From Streptomyces sp. Isolate_45 (GTDB lineage Bacteria > Actinomycetota > Actinomycetes > Streptomycetales > Streptomycetaceae), in contig NZ_JANFAK020000020.1 of the NCBI RefSeq assembly GCF_024721315.2, forward strand, positions 1-64,000: a DNA stretch of 64,000 nt, in the 5' to 3' direction. Positions 1 through 13,200 of the stretch are shown here, piece by piece. The notes beneath the pieces are model-generated. The model did not search any database and was not told the origin of the DNA. It saw nothing but the letters and a program-made list of their open reading frames with translations. The position numbers and the translations under genes were made by a program. The stretch's first letter is position 1. Each line of letters starts with the position of its first letter.

Positions 1-119
1 AGCAGCACCAGGAAGGCCACGTACCCGATCCAGCGCGGCCAGCCGGCCAACCGACGGCGCACGACGCCCGGGGTACGAGCCTGTCGGGGTAGGACCGGGC
101 TTTCGGTCACCTGTGTCAT
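1..119 (-). CDS. membrane protein, N-terminal fragment (runs off left edge)
   Basis: The first 39 codons of a minus-strand gene that continues beyond the window. The ATG is preceded by an excellent ribosome binding site (AAGGAGG, 7 nt upstream), so the start is well supported. The visible protein begins MTQVTESPVLPRQ, is basic around residues 20-26 (VRRRLAG) and then becomes hydrophobic (WIGYVAFLVLL), as in an N-terminal cytoplasmic tail leading into a first transmembrane helix. The family cannot be told from this much. It lies 173 bp downstream of the last NRPS gene on the same strand. It has its own upstream dyad at 174-191, so it probably has its own promoter. A transporter or another membrane accessory of the cluster is plausible but unproven. 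Confidence 0.6.
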   Translation of the reverse strand, partial: MTQVTESPVLPRQARTPGVVRRRLAGWPRWIGYVAFLVL

Positions 120-173
120 GGTGCTGCCTCCTTGGTGTTCTGAAATCCAGCATTCCTTGCGGGGGGGCCGGCG

Positions 174-191
174 CACATCTGCCGAACGGCA
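174..191. promoter_or_regulatory. dyad operator upstream of the left-edge membrane gene
   Basis: CACATCTGCCGAACGGCA contains the left half of a perfect inverted repeat (TCTGCCG-AA-CGGCAGA, 178-193). It sits 55-72 bp upstream of the ATG at 119. Sixteen of its 18 bases recur at 48184-48201, between the ABC exporter and the second P450. The shared position and sequence suggest one regulator acting at both promoters. Which regulator is not shown; the LysR-type HTH protein and the response regulator in this window are candidates. The rest of 120-292 shows no gene. Confidence 0.5.
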
Positions 192-292
192 GACCCGGGG
201 CCGCCCGTGGAAGGCGGCAGCAGGAGGGCCCGACGCCCGTCCGCGCCGAGGCGGAGGGCGCCGGGACCCCGTCGTCCGGTGATGCCCCGCGG

Positions 293-3200
293 TCAGTCCC
301 GCGCGGCGCGGAGCCTGTCCTGGAGGGCGCGGCCGATCTCGGCGACCGGTCCGGTCTGGAGCAACTGCCGGTGTTCGCAGTCGACCTCGACGACTTCGAT
401 GCCGCCGCTCACGTACGGGCGGAGGCCGGCCACCGAGTGCTCGGCCTTGTCGTCGGGGTGGTCGTCGTCCCGGGTGGCGACGAAGAGCAGCACGTCGCCT
501 TCGAAGACGTCGGGCACGTAGTCGACCGTCAGTCCCCAGTTGTTGTTGTTGACCGCTCCGATCCGCAGGATGTGCTCGTCGTCGAAGGTCGCGAGCGCGC
601 TTCCCTCCTCGCGCAGGACGGCCATGACCTCGTCGTACCGCAGCTGTTCGTCACCGAACATCCCCGGATCGCGTCCGACGAAGTCCAGCAGGGCCAGGAG
701 GACCTTCTGTTCGTCGGCGGCCACGTACTCACCACCGAGGTCCTCGGACTTGACCGGGACCTGGTCGAGGTTGGCCAGCAGGGCGACCGTCCGGCCCTGC
801 CGCTGGAGCTGGACGGCCACCTCGTGGGCCAGCAGCGCGCCCATCGACCAGCCCACCAGGTGGTAGGGGCCGGAGGGTTGGACCTCCAGGATCCGTTCCA
901 CGTAGTGCTCGGCCATCTGCGGTATGGACGTGGGCAGTTCCTCGGTGGCTGTCAGGCCACGGGCCTGGATCCCGTAGATCGGACGGTTCCCGTCGACGTA
1001 CCGCATCAGACCCGAGTACATCCAGCTGACGCCACCCACCGGGTGCAGGCAGAACAGCGGGGGCTCCTCCCCTCCGGTACGCAGCGGCAGCACCACGTCG
1101 AAGGAGTCCTCCTGCTGTCCGCCGGACCCCATCAGGTCCATGAGGGCGGCCACGGTGGGGGCCTGGAAGACCGCCCGGTTGGACAGTTCGACGCCGAACA
1201 CCGAGCGGATCCGGCTGGTCAGCTGGATGGAGACGATGCTGTCGCCGCCGAGTTCGAAGAAGTTGTCGTCGATGCCGATCCGGTCGAGCTTGAGCAGTTC
1301 GGCCCAGAGCCGGCAGAGCAGCTCCTCGCGCGGGTTGCGCGGTCCCCGGCCGCCGGCCGCGGGGCCGAAGTCCGGGGCGGGCAGGGCCTTGCGGTCGATC
1401 TTCCCGTTGGCGTTCAGGGGGAGGTCCTCAAGGACCACGAACGCCGACGGGACCATGTAGTCCGGCAGCCGTTGCGCGACCGCGTCGCGCAGTCCGGCGG
1501 TCGGGGCGCCTGCGGTCGGGACGACGTACGCGACCAGCTTCTTGTTGCCGGGCTGGTCCTCCCACACGGTCACCAGGACCCGGGAGACCTCCGGTCGGTC
1601 CTCCAGGGCCGCCTCGATCTCGCCGAGTTCGATGCGCAGGCCGCGGATCTTGACCTGGTGGTCGGCCCGGCCGACGAACTCGATCTCGGCCGCCTCGTTC
1701 CGGCGCACCACGTCGCCGGTGCGGTACATGCGCTCCCCCGCCGTCCCGAACGGGTCGGCCACGAATCGTTCCGCGGTCATGCCGGGCAGTCCGAAGTAGC
1801 CGCGCGCCGTGCCGGCGCCCGCCAGGTACAGCTCGCCGGCCACACCGGCCGGCACGGGACGCAGACGGTCGTCCAGCACGTAGGCGCGCTGGTTGTCCAT
1901 CGGACGGCCGATCGGCACGTTCCGGCCGGTCCGGTACGGGGCTCGCAGGGGGTGGCAGGTGGCGTACACGGTGGTCTCGGTGGGTCCGTAGACGTGCACC
2001 ACCCCGGTGTCCGGGCAGGCGTCGAGCACCCGTTGGAAGGCGGCCGGGGAGACCTGTTCGCCGCCGGTCCAGACCTCGGTGAGCCCGCCGAACACGGACG
2101 GGTCCTCCTCGGCCACCAGGTTGAACAGCGCCGTGGTCATGAACATGGCCGTGAGGCCCTCCTCCGCGACCAGCGTGCGGAGCCCGTCCGCGTCGAGCTG
2201 ACCGGGGGGTGCCACCACGATCCGGCCGCCGCCCAGCAGGGGTGCCCACATCTCGTACGTCGAGGCGTCGAAGGCGTGCGGCGAGTGCAGCAGGACCCGC
2301 TCGTGTCCGGTGGTCCACCGGGCGTCGGCCGCGAGGGCGACGACGTTGCGGTGGGTGATGCCGATGCCCTTCGGCTTACCCGTGGACCCGGAGGTGTACA
2401 TGATGTAGGCCAACCGGTCGGGGTGCTGCGCCACCTCGGGCGCGGTGGTGTCGTACCCGTCCGCCGGGCCGGATCCGTCGAGGGGGTCGACGGTCAGCAC
2501 CTCGGCGTCGTGGCGAAACTCCACTCCGGCCATCGCCCGGTCGACGAGGAGCACCCCGCACCGGGTCTCCTCGACGATGCCCTCCAGGCGCGGCACCGGA
2601 TGCCGGGCGTCGAGCGGTACGTACGCCGCCCCCGCCTTCAGTACCGCGAGGGTGGACACCACGAGGGCCACGGAGCGTTCCTGGAGGATCGCGACCCGGT
2701 CGCCCGGGGTGACACCCGCGTCGATCAGCCGGCGGGCCAGGGCGTTGGCGCGGGCATCGAGTTCCGCGTAGTCGAGGCGTTCTCCGCCGCCGACGAGGGC
2801 GAGGGCCCGCGGGGTGGCGGTGGCGCGCGCCTGGAACAGGGCGGGGACGGTGTCCTGCGGGAAGTCCCGGGCGGTGTCGTTGACCTCGCGCAGGAGGGAC
2901 TCCTCCCGCGCGGAGAGCAGGTCGAGCGCGCCGACGGGCGCGGCCGGGTCGGTGACGGCTCCTTCCAGCAGCCGCACCAGGCGGTCGGCGAGGGCCTCGG
3001 CCGTGGAGCGGTCGAAGAGAGCGGTGCCGTACTCCAGGCGGCCGCCCAGGACGGTCGTCCCGTCGGGCAGCCGCTCCTCACCGAAGTGGAACGAGAGGTC
3101 GAACTTGGCGACCTCCGCGTCGGTCGGCCGCGGTGCCAGGGTCAGGCCGGGCAGCACCAGGTCGGCCTCCTCGTTGTTCTCCAGGCTGATCGCGACCTGG

Positions 3201-4249
3201 AACAGGGGGTTGCGGGACAGCGTGCGGACCGGATTGAGCTCCTCCACCAGCCGTTCGAAGGGCACGTCCTGATGGGAGAAGGCCGCCAGGTCCGTCGCCT
3301 TGACGCGCTCCACCAACTCCAGGAAGCCCGGGTCGCCCGAGAGGTCGGTGCGCAGGACGAGGGTGTTGACGAAGAAGCCGACGAGTTCTTCGAGGGCTTC
3401 GTCGCCTCGGCCGGCGACGACGGTGCCGAGCGGGATGTCCGTACCGGCCCCGAGGCGGTGCAGCAGGGCCGCGACGGCGGCGTGCAGCACCATGAACAGG
3501 CTGGCGCCGCTCTCGGCGGCCAGCCGGTGCACCTCTCGCGAGAGCTCCGCCGGGATCTGCAGCGGCACGTGCCCGCCGGCATTGCCCGCTTCGGCGGCGC
3601 GCGGCCGGTCGAAGGGGAGCTCCAGTTCCTCCGGCAGCCCGGCGAGGGCGGTGCGCCAGTGGTCGAGCTGTCGTCCGAAGGCGCTGTCGGGGTCGTTCTC
3701 GTCGCCGAGGACGCGCCGCTGCCACAGGGCGTAGTCGGCGTACTGGACGGGCAGCGGCACGAACTCGGGTGCGCGGCCGTCGACGCGGGCCGCGTAGGCG
3801 GTCCCGAGGTCGCGGGCCAGGGGGGCCAGCGAGGAACCGTCGCCGGCGATGTGGTGCAGGACGAGCACCAGTACGTGCTCGCGGGGGGCCGACCGCAGCA
3901 GGCGGGCGCGCAGCGGGAGGTCCTGGCTCAGGTCGAAGTCCGACACCGCGAACGTGCGGATTTCCTCGTTCAGTTCGGTCCCCGTCACCCGGAGGGTGTC
4001 GAGGGTGAACGCGTGGCCTCCGGCGGGGAGGATCCGCTGGCGCGGTACGCCCGCCTCGGCGGGGAAGACGGTGCGCAGGCTCTCGTGGCGGTCCACGACG
4101 TCGGCGAGCGCCTCCCGCAACGCGGGCTCGTCCAGTTCGCCGAGCAGCCGTACGGCGAGCTGGATGTTGTACGAGCCGGTGGTGTCCGAGACGGAGTCGA
4201 TGAACCACAGCCTGCGCTGGGCGTGGGACAGCGGGATCACCTCCGGCCG
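293..4249 (-). other. NRPS module 10: C-A(Ile)-T-TE
   Basis: LCL-type C domain ([20 protein letters not shown]), as expected after a module without an epimerase. Specificity positions, read by alignment to the classical A-domain pocket: D-A-Y-F-W-G-V-V-Y-K. The ending V-V-Y is shared with known isoleucine pockets, so Ile is the best guess, with Val or Leu possible. The T domain is [10 protein letters not shown]. The thioesterase carries GWSMGA as its serine motif and VDCEHRQLL with the histidine, and would hydrolyse or macrocyclise the chain. Boundaries are approximate. Confidence 0.75.
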
Positions 4250-7200
4250 TTCCACGGGGGCGAGGCGCCCGCGCGCCGCGGCGGCGTCGGTCAGTCGGGC
4301 GGCGAGTGCCGCCACCGAGGGCGCCTCGAACACCGCGCGCACGGGCACTTCGGCGCCGAAGGCGGTACGGATCCGGTTGACGAGCCGGGTCGCGAGCAGC
4401 GAGTGGCCGCCCAGGTCGAAGAAGCTGTCGTCGATGCCCACGTCCGGTACGCCGAGGACATCGGCGTACAGGGCGCACAGCACCGTCTCCCGTTCGTCGC
4501 GCGGGGCCCGCCGTCCCGCGGTGCTCGCGTACTCGGGGGCGGGCAGGGCCTTGCGGTCGATCTTCCCGTTCGCGGTGAGCGGCAAGGAGGCGACGGCCAG
4601 CAGCGCCGAGGGCACCATGTAGTCCGGCAGTTCGCCGCTCAGGTACTCCTTCAGCGCACCGGTGTCCACGGCGCCCGCGGCGCCGACCACGTATCCGACG
4701 AGGCGCTTGTCGCCGGGCCGGTCCTCGCGGATGATCACCGCTGCCTGGGAGACGTCCGGGTGGCGGGACAGCCGGTCCTCGATCTCGCCGGGTTCGATGC
4801 GGAAGCCGCGCAGCTTGACCTGCTCGTCGGCGCGGCCGACGAACTCCACGACGCCGTCGCCGCTCCACCGGGCCAGGTCGCCGGTGCGGTACATCCGGGC
4901 GCCGGCGGGGCCGAACGGGTCGGCCACGAACCGTTCGGCGGTGAGGGCCCGCCGACCGGTGTAGCCGCGGGCGAGGCCGGCGCCCCCGATGTACAGCTCG
5001 CCGGCGACCGATACCGGGACGGGGCGCAGCGCCGCGTCCAGGACGTAGACCCGCATGTTGTCGAGCGGCCGTCCGACGGGGACGTGGGCCGGTACGGGCT
5101 GGTCCGTGGCGATGACGTGGCCGAGGGCGAAGGTGGTCGTCTCGGTGGGGCCGTAGCCGTCGGCGACGACGGTGTCGGGGCAGGCCTCGCGGACCCGGCG
5201 GACCGCCGCGGCCGGTACGACGTCGCCGCCCGTCCACACCTCGCGGACGCCTGCCAGGGAGCCGGGTGCCTCTTCGGCGACGAGCCGGAACAGTCCGGCG
5301 GTGAGCCAGAGTCCGGTCACCCGGTGTTCGGTGAGGACCCGTTCCAGGCCGGCGACGTCGAGTTCCCGCGGCGGGGCGACGACCACGCAGCCGCCGGTGA
5401 GCAGCGGGACCCATACCTCGTAGGTCGAGGCGTCGAAGGCCGTCGGGGAGTGCATGAGCACCCGTCGGTGGGCCTCGCCCTCCCAGCGTCGGTCGAAGGC
5501 GAGTTCGACCACGTCCCGATGGGTGATCTCCACGCCCTTCGGCAGGCCGGTGGATCCGGACGTGTACATGATGTAGGCGAGCTGGTCGGGGAGGACGGTC
5601 ACCTCCGGCGCCCCGGCCGGCGCGTCCTCGTGCGCGGGCAGGACGTGGACGCCGAGTTCCGCGGCACGTGCGGCCAGCGCGCGGTCGGTGACGACGACGG
5701 GGGCGCCCGTGTCGTCCATGACGTGCCGCAGCCGCGTCACCGGGTCGGTGTCGCGCAGCGGCACGTACGCACCGCCCGCCTTGAGGACGGCCAGCAGTGC
5801 GACCGGGAGGTCGGCGGAACCTTCCATCAACACGGCGACGGGCGTCTCGGTGCCCACTCCGAGCGCGGCGAGCCGGCCGGCCAGCCGGTCGGACCGCTCG
5901 TCGAGCTGCCGGTAGTCGAGGCGTTCGGCGCCGAAGACGACGGCCGGGGCGTCCGGGGTACGGGCGGCCTGGGCCCGGAAGAGTTCGGCGACGCTGCCCG
6001 ACGGCACGGCGCGGGTCGTGTCGTTCCATGCCACGAGCAGGGTGTGGCGCTCCGCGGCGGACAGCGGGTCGAGGGCGTCGACGAGCTGACCCGGATCGGC
6101 GGCGAAGCGTTCGAGGATCAGCCGCAGCCGCTCGGCGAGGGCGGCGGCTGTCCCTTCGTCGAACAGGTCGGCCCGGTAATCGATCTTGAGGGTGATCAGC
6201 TGCCCGTTGTCCCTGGCGCCCAGTGCCAGCGGGTAGTGGGTGCCGTCCTGGATCTGGGCGTCGACGACACCGATCCCCGCGGCGGTCTCCTCCAGGGTCT
6301 CCGCGTCGACCGGGTAGTTGCTGAACTCGGTGGAGGTGTCGAAGAGCGCTCCGGTGCCGGCGATCCGCTGGATGTCGGTGAGGCCCAGGTACTTGTGCGG
6401 CAGCAGTTCGTACTGCTGCTCCTGGAGCCTGGAGAAGAGGGCCAGCAGCGAGTCGCCCCGCTCGACGCGCACCCGTACGGGCAGGGTGTTGATGAAGAGG
6501 CCCACCATCGACTCGACTCCGGGCAGGTCGGCCGGGCGGCCGTTGACCGTCTCCCCGAAGAGCACGTCGTCGCGGCCGGTGAGGCCGGAGAGCAGCAGGC
6601 CCCAGGCGCCCTGGATCACGGTGTTCTTGGTGAGTCCGTGGCGGCGCGCCTGCTCGGTGAGGGCGGCCGTCGTCGCGGCGGGGACCTCCACCTCCAGCAC
6701 CCGCGGGCGCATCGGGGCGCGGGCCGGGTCGGCGGGGGCGACGAACGTGGGCTCGTCGACCCCGTCGAGCGTCCGGCGCCAGGCCTCCTCCGCGGCGGTG
6801 CGGTCCTGGCCCGCGAGCCAGGCCAGGTACTCCTTGTACGGGGTGACGCGCGGCAGGGCCGAGTCGTCGCCGCCGGTGCGGTAGAGCTCGAAGAGTTCGG
6901 CCGACAGGACCGGCCCGGACCAGCCGTCGAACAGGATGTGGTGGCTGGCGAGCATCAGACGGTGCGCCTCGGCACCCGACTTGACGAGGGTGAAGCGCAG
7001 CAGCGGCGCCCGGCGCGGGTCGAAGCGTTCGGCCAGCGCCCGCGAGGTCAGCCGGTCCAGCTCCCGGTCGCGTTCCGCCGCGTCCAGCGCGCTCAGGTCC
7101 ACCTCGCTCCAGGGCAGCTCCACCTCGCGCGGGATGACCTGGAGGGACTGGCCGGAGGCACCGGGCCGGAAGGCCGCCCGCAGGTTGTCGTGCCGGCGGA

Positions 7201-10200
7201 GCAGGGCCTCGGCCGCCCCGCGCAGCGCGGCCGCGTCGAGTTCTCCCCGCAGTTCGAAGGCGAGGAGCGTGGTGTAGATGTCGGCCCCCCGCTCGTCGTA
7301 GAGCGCGTGGAAGAGGAGACCTTCCTGGAGCGGGGAAAGGGGCAGCACGTCGCTGATCGCGCTCTGGGCGGATTCCAGCCGTTCGATCTCGTCCTGACCG
7401 AGCGTGACGAGGGTGAGGTCGGACGGGCTGAGCCCACCGGCTCCCTGCGTGCCCTCGGCGTGCAGGACGAGGGCCTCCAGGGCCCGGAACCAGGTCTCGG
7501 CGAGGTCGCGGACGTCCTCGTCGGAGAAGAGCTGCTGGGCCCAGATCCAATGGGCGACCAGGTGCGGGCCGTCGGGGTAGGTGACGGCCGTCGCGGTGAG
7601 GTCCATCGCGTGGGGCAGCGCCATGGCCGCGTCGGCGACGCCCGAGAGGTCGTGGTCGACCTCCGGCCGCCCGGTGGGGGCGGCCTCCTCTGCTACACCC
7701 AGCCGTCCAAGGTAGTTGAAGCCGAGCTGGGGCTGCGCGTACCGGCCCAGGACCTGCGCGGTCTGCGGGTTGAGGTGGCGCAGCAGGCCGAAGCCGATGC
7801 CGTTGTCCGGCAGCGCCCGCAACTGCTCCTTGATCCGCTTGACGGCCCGGCCGGCCCCCGGGCCGCCCGCCCACAGCTCGTCGGACGGTGTTTCGCCAGG
7901 GGTCAGGCGCAGCGGGTAGAGGCTGGTGAACCAGCCCACGGTGCGGGAGAGGTCCACGCCGTCGGCGATCTCCTCGCGGCCGTGTCCCTCCAGGTCGATC
8001 AGGACGTCCGCTCCCCCGCCGCGCCCGGACCTCTCCCGCCAGTCGATGACGGCCAGCGCCAGCGCGGTCAGCAGGACGTCGTTGATCCCGGCGTTGAACA
8101 GGGCGGGAATGCGGCCCAGCAGGGGCTGGGTCAGGGCGGCGGGCAGGTTCAGGCTGAGCGCGGCCGCCGTACCGAAGGTGTCCCGGGCGGGGTCCAGCGG
8201 CTGGGGGGTCAGCAGCGGATCGGGTCCGTCGAGGATCCCCCGCCACAGCGCGAGCTCCCGCATCCGGTCCGGCTCGCCGGCCAGTTCGGTCAGCTGCTGC
8301 GCCCAACGGCGGAAGGAGGTGCCGACCGGTTCCAGCAGCACCGGCCGACCCGCCGTCAGCGCCTCGAAGGCAGCCTCCAGGTCGGGCAGCAGGATCCGCC
8401 AGGACACGCCGTCGATGACCAGGTGGTGGGCGACGACGGTCAGCCGGCCGGGGGCGTCGCCGCCCGCGTCGAACCAGACGCACCGGACCATCGCCCCGGC
8501 TCCGGGATCCAACCGGCCCTGGGCCGCGGTGATCTCCCGGGCGGCGCGGTCATCGAGCTCCGCGTCCGTCAGGCCGGAGGCGATCAGGGCGGCCGCGTCC
8601 ACGCGGTGGACGAGGTCCTCGGCCCGGACCGTGCCTGCCGGGGCGGTCTCCATCGACCAGCCGAAGTCGTCCCCGATGCGTGACAGGGTCATCCGCAGGG
8701 CGTCGTGGTGGTCGAGGACCGCCTGCAGCGCCGCGGCCACCAGTGCGGCGTCCGCGCCCGCGGGAACCGGGAGGGACATGGTCTGGTTGAACTGGTCGAT
8801 GGCTCCGCCGCGTTCACGGATCCAGTGGATGATCGGCGTCAGCGGAACGTCACCGACCCCGTCTCCCGCGACGGGCGCCGGAGCGGCATCCGTCTCCCGA
8901 GCCGCCTCCACCACCGCGACGAGGGCCTCCACGGTCTTCGCGGCGAAGACGTCGCGCGGGCTGAAGTGCAACCCGGCCCGGCGGGCACGGCCGACCAGTT
9001 GGATGGTGAGGATGCTGTCGCCGCCGAGCGCGAAGAAGCTGTCGTCGACGCCGACCCGCTCCACGCCGAGGACCTCGGCGTAGAGCGCCGCGAGGGTCTC
9101 CTCCGCCTGCGTGCGCGGCGGGCGCGAAGCCTCGTCGGCGTGGAACTCGGGGGCGGGCAGGGCCTTGCGGTCCACCTTGCCGTTCGGGGTCAGCGGCAGC
9201 CGGTCCAGCACCACGAACGCCGCCGGCACCATGTAGCCGGGCAACGCGCCGGCGACGTGGTCGCGCAGTACGGCCGGGTCCGCGGTGCGTCCTTCGGCGG
9301 GCATCACGTGAGCGACCAGCCGCCGGTCCCCGGGCCGATCCTCGCGCACCCCGGCCACGGCACGGCCGACGTCGGCGTGAGCGTTCAGCACTTCCTCGAT
9401 CTCACCGAGCTCGATCCGGAAGCCCCGCAGTTTCACCTGGAAGTCGGTGCGGCCGAGGTAGTCGATCCGTCCCCCGTCGGTCCAGCGCACCAGGTCGCCG
9501 GTGCGGTACATCCGGGAACCCCCGGGGCCGAACGGGTCCGCCACGAACCGCTCCGCCGTCAGTGCCCGGCGGCCGTGGTAGCCGCGTGCCACCCCGGCCC
9601 CGGCGATGTACAGCTCACCGGCCACACCGGGCAGGACCGGGCGCAGCGCCGCGTCCAGGACGTACACCCTGGTGTTGGCGACCGGCCCGCCGATGGTGAC
9701 CGGCTCGGCGGCGCCGATCTCGGTGCCGGTGGAGTAGACCGTCGTCTCGGTGGGGCCGTACAGGTTCGTCAGCGTGCCCCCCAGCCCGCACAGCCGGCGG
9801 GCCAGGTCGGCGGGGAGCGCCTCGCCCGCCGTGACCTTGTGCAGCCCGCGCAGCGCGTCGGGGACGGCGCTCTCCAGCACGTGCCACAGGCTCGGGGGCG
9901 CCTCCATGACGGTCGTCCCGGTCCGGGCGATCAGGGCGGCCAGCTCGTCGGGGTTCTTCACCGTCTCCGAGCCGGCGAGGACCACCGCGGCGCCGTTGAG
10001 CAGCGGAACGAAGAGCTCCATGACCGCGATGTCGAAACTGACCGTGGCCAGCGCGGCCAGCCGGTCCGCCGGGGTGACCCCCAGCCGCTGCTGCACCGCC
10101 GCCAGCAGGTTGCTCATCGCACCGCCGGGTACCACGACGCCCTTCGGCAGGCCGGTGGAACCCGAGGTGTAGATGACGTAGGAGGCCTGCGAGGGCAGCC

Positions 10201-13200
10201 GCGTCAGGCCCGGCGCCGTGGCCGGGTACGCGTCCAGTCCCGCGCCGGCGATCTCGTCCTCGGTCAGGGTGAGGACCGGCGCGGCATCCTCCAGCATGTA
10301 GGCGATCCGGTCCGCCGGCAGCGTGGGGTCGACCGGCACGTAGGCCGCCCCCGCCTTGAGCACGGCCAGCAGGGCCGCGACCAGGTCGGCGGAGCGGGGC
10401 AGCAGTACGGCGACGAACGTCTCGGGTCCTGCCCCGCGTGCGCGCAGCCAGTGGGCCATCCGGTTCGCCCTGGCGTCGAGCTCCCCGTAGGACAGTTCCC
10501 GGTTCTCGGTGATGAGGGCGACCGCCTTCGGGGTCCCGGCGGCCCGCGCCTCGAACAGCTCGGTCACCGAGCCGGCCGGGAACACGGCCTCGCTGTCGTT
10601 CCACTCCACCAGCAGGCGCCGGCGCTCGGCCCCGGTCAGCAGGTTGAGGTCCGCGACGGGCCGCTCGGGATCGGCCGCGAACGCCCGCAGCACACCGAGG
10701 AAGCGGTCGGCGACGGCGAGCAGCCGGTCCCCGTCCAGCAGGTCCGGTCGGTAGGACCAGTCCACCGTGATCCGGTCACCGCGCTGGGCAGCCAGCAGGG
10801 CCAGCGGGTAGTGGACGGCGTCCCGCACCTCGGCGTCGACGACGCCGAGCTCCTGCGCGGACTCCCGGAGCGGCTCGGACTCCACCGGATAGTTCTCGAA
10901 CACCACGAGCGTGTCGAACAGTTCGCCGGTCCCGGCCAGGCGCTGCACGTCGGCGAGTCCCAGGTACTGGTGGGCCATCAGCCGTGACTGCTGCTCCTGG
11001 AGCCGTTGGAACAGCCCGGCCAGCGTGAGGGTGTGATCGATGTCCAGCCGCACGGGCAGGGTGTTGATGAACAGGCCGATCATGCCCTCCACCCCGGCGA
11101 GCTCCGGCGGGCGGCCCGAGACGGTGGCGCCGAACACCACGTCGTCGCGGCCCGTCAGCGCCGAGAGGACCAGGCTCCACGCGCCCTGCACCAGCGTGTT
11201 GACCGTCAGGCCGTGCCAGCGGGCCGCGTCGGTGAGTGCGACGGCCAGATCGTCCGGGATCTCCGTGCGCCGACGCTCGGGCACGGCGGGTTCCCCGGCG
11301 CCGTCCGCCGCGGGCGCGATGAGGGTGACCTCCTCGATGCCGGCCAGCGCCGCGCGCCAGGCCTCGTCGGATGCAGTCCGGTCCTGGGCGGCCAGCCAGC
11401 CCAGGTACTCCTTGTACGGGGTGACGGGCGGCAGTGCGCTCCCGTCGCCGCCGCGCCGGTACTCCCCGTACAGCTGGAAGAGGTCCCGGACGAGCAGCGG
11501 CATCGACCAGCCGTCGACGGCGATGTGGTGGACGGTGAGGACGAAGCGGTGCCGGTCGCCGCCGAGCCGGATCAGTGTGCAGCGGACCAGCGGCGGCCGG
11601 GACAGGTCGAAGCGCAGCGCCCGGTCCTCGGCGAGCAGGGCGTCCACCCGCTCGGCCGCCTCCTCCTCGCCGAGATCACTGAAGTCGACCTCCGACCAGG
11701 GCAGTTCCGCCTGGACGGGGACCACCTGGAGGGTGCGGCCGGCCGCGCCCTCGACGAAGTGGGCGCGCAGGTTGTCGTGGCGGCGCAGCAGGCCGCGGGC
11801 GGCCCGGTGCAGGACGGCGGCCTCCACGGGTCCGTGCAGTTCCAGGACGGACTGGATCGTGTAGACGTCCGAAGCCGATTCGTCGAACGAGCCGAGGAAG
11901 TGGAGGCCCTCCTGGAGCGGGGAGAGCGGGAGGAGGTCCGCGAGCCCGGTGGGGGCCGCTTCCAGCTGCTCGATCTCGCCCTGCGAGACGGTGACCAGCG
12001 GCAGGTCCGAGGGGGTGAGGCCACCGGCGTCGGGGCGCGCGGCGTGCGCGGCCAGGGCCTCCAGCGCCTCGAACCACAAGCCGGCGATCTCGCGGACCTC
12101 GGCCTCCGCGAGGAGTTCGCCGGACCAGGTCCAGGACGCGACGAGGCGCTGCCCGTCGGGGTGCTCCACGGCCGCCGCGTTCAGCTCCAGGGTGTAGGCC
12201 AACGGCATCGCCCCGTCCGCGGCGCCCGTCAGGTCACGGACCCGGACGGTGTCGGCGCGGGCGACGTCATCGGCATCGGCGCGACCCAGCCGGCCGAGGT
12301 AGTTGAAGCCGATCTGCGGTTCCTCGTACCCGGCCAGCTCCGGGCCGGTCAACGGGTTGAGATGGCGCAGCAGTCCGTAGCCGATGCCCTTGTCGGGGAC
12401 GGCCCGCAGCTGCTCCTTGACCGCCTTGAGGGCGGCGCCGAGGGCCGGGCCGCCGGACCACGGTTCGTCCTGCGGTGCCGTGCCCGGATCGACCGCGACC
12501 GGGTGCAGGCTGGTGAACCAGCCCACCGTGCGGGACAGGTCGAGCCCGTCGGCGATCTCCTCGCGCCCGTGGCCTTCGAGGCCGACCAGGACGGCGGAGC
12601 CGTCGCCGCGTCCGCGTTCCCGCCGCCAGCGGGCCACCGCCAGGGCGAGGGCCGTCAGCATGGCTTCGTCGGGGCCGGCCCGGAACAGCGTCGGGACCCG
12701 GCCCAGCAGGGACTCCGTCACCGCGGCGGGCAGGGTCACGGACAACTGCCGGGCGACGCCCACCACGTCGCGGGCGGGGTCGGTCCGGCGGCCGGCCAGC
12801 AGGGGGTCGTCGGTGGACAGCACCGAACGCCACAGGTCCAGTTCGCCCGCGCGGGCCTCGGAGCGGGCCTCCTTCGTCAGCTCCCGGGACCAGCGGCGGA
12901 AGGAGGTGCCGACGGGGTCGAGGCGTACCGGGGCGCCGGCCAGGAGCGCGGAGAAGGCGGCTCCCAGGTCGGGCAGCAGGATGCGCCAGGAGACCCCGTC
13001 GACGGCGAGGTGGTGGACGACCAGGGCGAGCCGGCCCTCGGTGTCCGGTCCGGCGTCGAACCAGACGGCCTGGACCATCCGGCCCTCGGCGGGTGCGAGC
13101 CGTTCCATGGCCGCCCGTACGTGGGCGGCCGCGGCGTCGTCGTCGCCGGGTGCCGCGCGCAGGACGCAGTCCTGTGCCCGGACCGAGCCGGGGGCGGTGA

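Noticed and set aside
113..8683. A 2856-codon open frame on the plus strand opposite NRPS C, and similar very long frames at 11006-15439, 15319-27204 and 31660-35754
   Set aside because: They are antisense shadows caused by high GC at third codon positions. They lack recognisable domains and ribosome sites, and lie over clear NRPS coding sequence.
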